Of a stretch of DNA of 10,027 nucleotides, positions 6,853 through 10,027 are shown one piece after another. Location: positions 1 to 10,027 of the forward strand of contig JAFWJP010000056.1 in the NCBI GenBank assembly GCA_017514645.1, read 5' to 3'. Positions within the stretch are counted from its first letter, which is position 1, and the number at the start of each line of letters is the position of its first letter. A program made the position numbers and the translations under genes. This stretch comes from Solobacterium sp. (GTDB taxonomy: Bacteria > Bacillota_I > Bacilli_A > Erysipelotrichales > Erysipelotrichaceae). Below the pieces are notes generated by a model that saw only the letters and a list, made by a program, of their open reading frames with translations, searched no databases and was not told the origin of the DNA.

Positions 6853-6945
6853 ACATGCCAAAAACAACGCTGACGATTCCAATCATTCATCGAAGACTAC
6901 GCAACAGCATTCCGGGTATCAGGAATACATTCAGGGGGACGACAT

Positions 6946-9900
6946 ATGAAAAGCAGATTATTATCTTTCACTTGGGCTTTGATGCTGGGCATCAACCAGA
7001 TTTCGGCACTGCCGGTCAATATCCAGGCTCAGGAGGAAGGCGGAGAACTGCCTGCGGATGGTCCCGAAGGTTTTTTTGCGCCTTCGGAGGAAGAACCGGA
7101 GATAGAGATCATCGTGGATGAGAATCCAGAGGAAACTCCTGAGACAGAGGAAACAGTTCCGCCGGAAGAAACACCGGCAGAACCCACAGAGACGGAACCG
7201 GCAGAAACGCCGGATACAGAACTGATTTCGTATTCCGTTTCCGAAGATCTTCAGGCTGCGGATCTGTTCGGTGAAGCGGCTCTGAACGAAGACATCGCAT
7301 TCACCGTCCTGCAGGAAAACCTCGGTCTGGATGATGCAGAAGCGGGTGAACTGACAGCGTCCCTGTTTGCCCTCGGTGATTCTCCGGAAGTCCCGGAATA
7401 TCCGAGCAGAAGCGATGATACGGAGATCAACCGGATCAATGTGCACTGGATCACACCCGATACGGAAGACAACGGTGATGAGTCTCTCCTCTATATCCGT
7501 CCCTCAGGAGACAACCCGTTCAATGTCCGTCTGCAGATCGACTATGCATTGTCCGGTGAACACAACTATGAACCAGGAGATATTACGATCACCATTCCAG
7601 CATCCGTTATCCACAGAAGAGAAGGCGGCGATGCCGGTATAACGCTGCTGCCGTATCCGGAAGATCCTTCCAAGAAGAATGATTTCAACTGGAAACTGGT
7701 CAACGGCAATTACATCATTACCAATACGAAGCGGATGAGCGCCGCGACTAAGGGTTTCATCCAGATTGCCTTTGATGAACTGATTCCGCATGAACTTGTG
7801 GATATGCAGGAATCGGATCCGTTTGAGGCTTATATTCAGGTCGTAACCTGGAAAGGCAACACGATTGCGAAACGTTCGGAAGCGATCACTGCGCAGTTTG
7901 ACACAGAAGCCAGGGTCACCGATGCAGGTAAGAGAGCCGTATCGGCACCGGTCCGTGTACCGGCATCCCGGATCCCGGAAGCGCAGCGCGTGGAAGGAGA
8001 GACAGAGTATATCCTTGTCGACTGGTATGTCTGGGGCACGACGGTCTCCAATACCAAATACACCCTGGATCTCATCGATACGATGCCGCAGGAATACGAT
8101 GGCTTTATTGTCGGCGCGGACACGGAGGACGGTCTGCATCTGGAAAAGGACAGCGTCTATCAGGGCTACGCTGAAGGCATGACCTGGTATTATAATTTCA
8201 CAACGGCCTATCCGGCATCGCAGTTCGTCAAGGATACGGAGTATACCTTCCACAACAATATCGAAGTCCGTGTGACAGAAGTTGATCCGGAACACGGTGA
8301 TGATCCGCAGCTGGTAACGACAGCGACTGCACAAGGCACAACAGTATTCAGCTTCACAGATCCGAAGTGGTACAACCCGAACGGACATTTCATGGTCATC
8401 AAGGATGGCAATGATGATACGGACAAGTTCAACCGGACTCATCACAAGTATTACGGTACACGCTCGGATTCCCATATGTGGAGCGGCTACGGAAGCGGCT
8501 GGTACGGAATCTACCCGACAGCGCTGAACGATCTTCAGAAGGAATACAAGGAGCACGGAACAGATGGCGGTGTGCGTCTTTCCTATACGATCGATTCGGT
8601 CGGCTATGTCATGCCCTGGATGTTTGATCAGACCAGTTTCGAGAGAGACGCGGAGCTGGCATCCCGCATCTGCAGCAACTACAATCGTCCGGTCACCATG
8701 ACCACGGAGGATTCCGGTCTGAGCTTCGGACGGAACGGTGAGAAGCTGGTCGTCGGGACGGATTATGATTTCGTGGAACTGGAGATTCCCGATACGGTAT
8801 GGCTGTACACCGGTACACCGCAGAACATCAACCCGGACGGTTCCTGGGTTGCTCTGGATGCTGGTGACGGTACGTTCCGCTATACCCGTGACAGCAACAA
8901 GAGCCATAATCCGGATATTCTGGTGGAGTATCTGAAAGACGGCACCTGGCAGGAACTGGCGACGGTGAGCTGGCCCGGGGGACAGTATACAGTAACACTG
9001 GCTGACGGCAGTACACAGACATCTCATGTCATTGCGCTTCCGGAAGGGACAGAGAATTACAGGACAACGGTAACGCTGCAGAATCAGAACGAAGACAAGG
9101 CGCTTCAGGCAGCCATTGATTACGATGTGCGTGTTGTTGTGGAACTGCATTCCACGGAAGCGATGATGGCGATGATGGATGCGGCGTTCGCAAAAACGAA
9201 TCTGCCGGAATTCGAAGTCTGGAACAATACGACCATGACAGCGCTCCGTACAGATACGGAGGAAACGATCGTTGTGATTCCGAACGACGGCTATGATGTG
9301 ATCCGCGGCTATACAACGGATACCGCGGTCTATCCTTCCAAGTCCTCTGTCCAGAGCATGCAGGAATATGATCAGGAGAACCGGCGTTCGGTTGTCCACT
9401 ACACTGCAAAGGTCGAAGAACGCAGCGTCATCAGCGACCGGGCGACCTATGACCAGGCAATCGCGGATGAAGCAATCGATGTACAGACGCATGGTTTCTG
9501 GCGTGATCTTCTGCCGAAGGGGATGACACCGGATCTGGATACGATCACGGTCAGAGACGGGGACACGATCCTCGACCGGTATACCATCGAGAACTACAAA
9601 GGATCGGGAAGAACGATGCTGGTGGTAGAAGTGGATCTGACACCGTCACCGGTACGTTACCGTTCCGGCGATATGTATTACTTTGAAGATGTACCGACGA
9701 TCCGCTTTGATGCGTACTACGACAATGAAGCGCTCACGGATTACGGCAACCACGTCCATAACGTCATCGCATTTGAAAGCACGAATGAGATCATGGGTAC
9801 GGTCAGCGGCTATACTTCGGAAGCGGACAACACCGGTACGAACAACAACGTTTCAACACCGAATGCGTTTGAGAACGATGAAGAAAAGTCCCTGATGAAC

Positions 9901-10027
9901 GATCTGAATCCGGATCGGGACAATCCGACGGTCTATGCCGGTACGTATACGACGGTTGATGTGCTCGGTGCTGCACGTACATCCCTGAGCAAGGATGTTC
10001 AGGTCAACAATGACGGGAGATGGTCCG
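6946..10027 (+). CDS. Very large secreted adhesin-like surface protein, N-terminal part (runs off the window)
   Basis: The frame is open for 1027 codons with no stop and continues past the window end. ATG 6946 follows AGGGGG (6933-6938) by seven bases. MKSRLLSFTWALMLG and the following hydrophobic stretch look like a signal peptide, cut probably after A28 (NIQA-QEE). Residues 46-92 form an acidic Glu/Pro/Thr linker with repeated ETP-type units. From about 160 on the chain looks beta-rich. It contains YEPGDITITIP (208-218), reminiscent of collagen-adhesin type Ig-like domains, and two segments resembling starts of isopeptide-forming or DUF11-like domains: DLIDTMPQEYDGFIVG (377-392) and FWRDLLPKGMTPDL (852-865). 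An aromatic, glycine-rich patch lies near 500-525. The only cysteine is C576, fitting a Gram-positive exported protein. Domain names are resemblance only; I infer a cell-wall adhesin whose Cna-B-like repeats and sorting signal would lie downstream. It has its own promoter, separate from pxpBCA. Confidence 0.8.
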   Translation, partial: MKSRLLSFTWALMLGINQISALPVNIQAQEEGGELPADGPEGFFAPSEEEPEIEIIVDENPEETPETEETVPPEETPAEPTETEPAETPDTELISYSVSEDLQAADLFGEAALNEDIAFTVLQENLGLDDAEAGELTASLFALGDSPEVPEYPSRSDDTEINRINVHWITPDTEDNGDESLLYIRPSGDNPFNVRLQIDYALSGEHNYEPGDITITIPASVIHRREGGDAGITLLPYPEDPSKKNDFNWKLVNGNYIITNTKRMSAATKGFIQIAFDELIPHELVDMQESDPFEAYIQVVTWKGNTIAKRSEAITAQFDTEARVTDAGKRAVSAPVRVPASRIPEAQRVEGETEYILVDWYVWGTTVSNTKYTLDLIDTMPQEYDGFIVGADTEDGLHLEKDSVYQGYAEGMTWYYNFTTAYPASQFVKDTEYTFHNNIEVRVTEVDPEHGDDPQLVTTATAQGTTVFSFTDPKWYNPNGHFMVIKDGNDDTDKFNRTHHKYYGTRSDSHMWSGYGSGWYGIYPTALNDLQKEYKEHGTDGGVRLSYTIDSVGYVMPWMFDQTSFERDAELASRICSNYNRPVTMTTEDSGLSFGRNGEKLVVGTDYDFVELEIPDTVWLYTGTPQNINPDGSWVALDAGDGTFRYTRDSNKSHNPDILVEYLKDGTWQELATVSWPGGQYTVTLADGSTQTSHVIALPEGTENYRTTVTLQNQNEDKALQAAIDYDVRVVVELHSTEAMMAMMDAAFAKTNLPEFEVWNNTTMTALRTDTEETIVVIPNDGYDVIRGYTTDTAVYPSKSSVQSMQEYDQENRRSVVHYTAKVEERSVISDRATYDQAIADEAIDVQTHGFWRDLLPKGMTPDLDTITVRDGDTILDRYTIENYKGSGRTMLVVEVDLTPSPVRYRSGDMYYFEDVPTIRFDAYYDNEALTDYGNHVHNVIAFESTNEIMGTVSGYTSEADNTGTNNNVSTPNAFENDEEKSLMNDLNPDRDNPTVYAGTYTTVDVLGAARTSLSKDVQVNNDGRWS

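Noticed and set aside
6832..6873. A 13-residue leader peptide, MVVSFCCTCQKQR, in the surface-protein leader
   Set aside because: Three cysteines hinted at translation-based attenuation, but there is no ribosome site, the hairpin covers its start, and the downstream protein is nearly free of cysteine and unrelated to its synthesis.
7504..9492. A 662-codon open frame on the minus strand, opposite the surface protein
   Set aside because: It is exactly antisense to a continuous plus-strand frame with a ribosome site and signal peptide. Its product is rich in Arg, Cys, His and Ile with no recognisable domain, as expected of a shadow frame caused by codon bias.

Overview
The window looks like chromosomal DNA from a Gram-positive Firmicute (Bacillota). 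Base composition is close to balanced. Ribosome-binding sites are strong (AGGAG, AGGGGG, GGAGGG), Rho-independent terminators are compact, and there is a secreted surface protein of a type common in gut and oral Firmicutes. Erysipelotrichia-like bacteria are one plausible source, but this is a weak guess because no marker gene is present. I see no tRNA, rRNA, CRISPR array, insertion sequence or phage gene.

Region 1 (1-2423, minus strand): a family 4 glycosyltransferase with its own promoter and a terminator about 115 bases past its stop, preceded by an EamA/DMT-type membrane transporter. The transporter's extended -10 box sits six bases before its start codon, so its mRNA is probably leaderless. 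No terminator separates the two genes, so some read-through from the transporter into the glycosyltransferase is likely.

Region 2 (2424-4306): a divergent promoter region with a 9-bp direct repeat, then a plus-strand Na+/phosphate cotransporter-family protein with a C-terminal PhoU-like domain, closed by a compact terminator.

Region 3 (4270-6779): a tight pxpB-pxpC-pxpA operon encoding the prokaryotic ATP-dependent 5-oxoprolinase, which turns 5-oxoproline (pyroglutamate) into glutamate. The genes overlap by 16 and 4 bases, as expected for subunits made together. The operon has its own promoter and terminator.

Region 4 (6780-10027): a promoter, a leader of about 120 bases with a hairpin at its predicted 5' end, then the first 1027 codons of a very large secreted protein that runs off the window. 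It has a signal peptide, an acidic Glu/Pro/Thr-rich linker and a long beta-rich ectodomain resembling Gram-positive adhesins. This is the least characterised part of the window. Everything else belongs to familiar families, and I do not see convincing evidence for a wholly new system.
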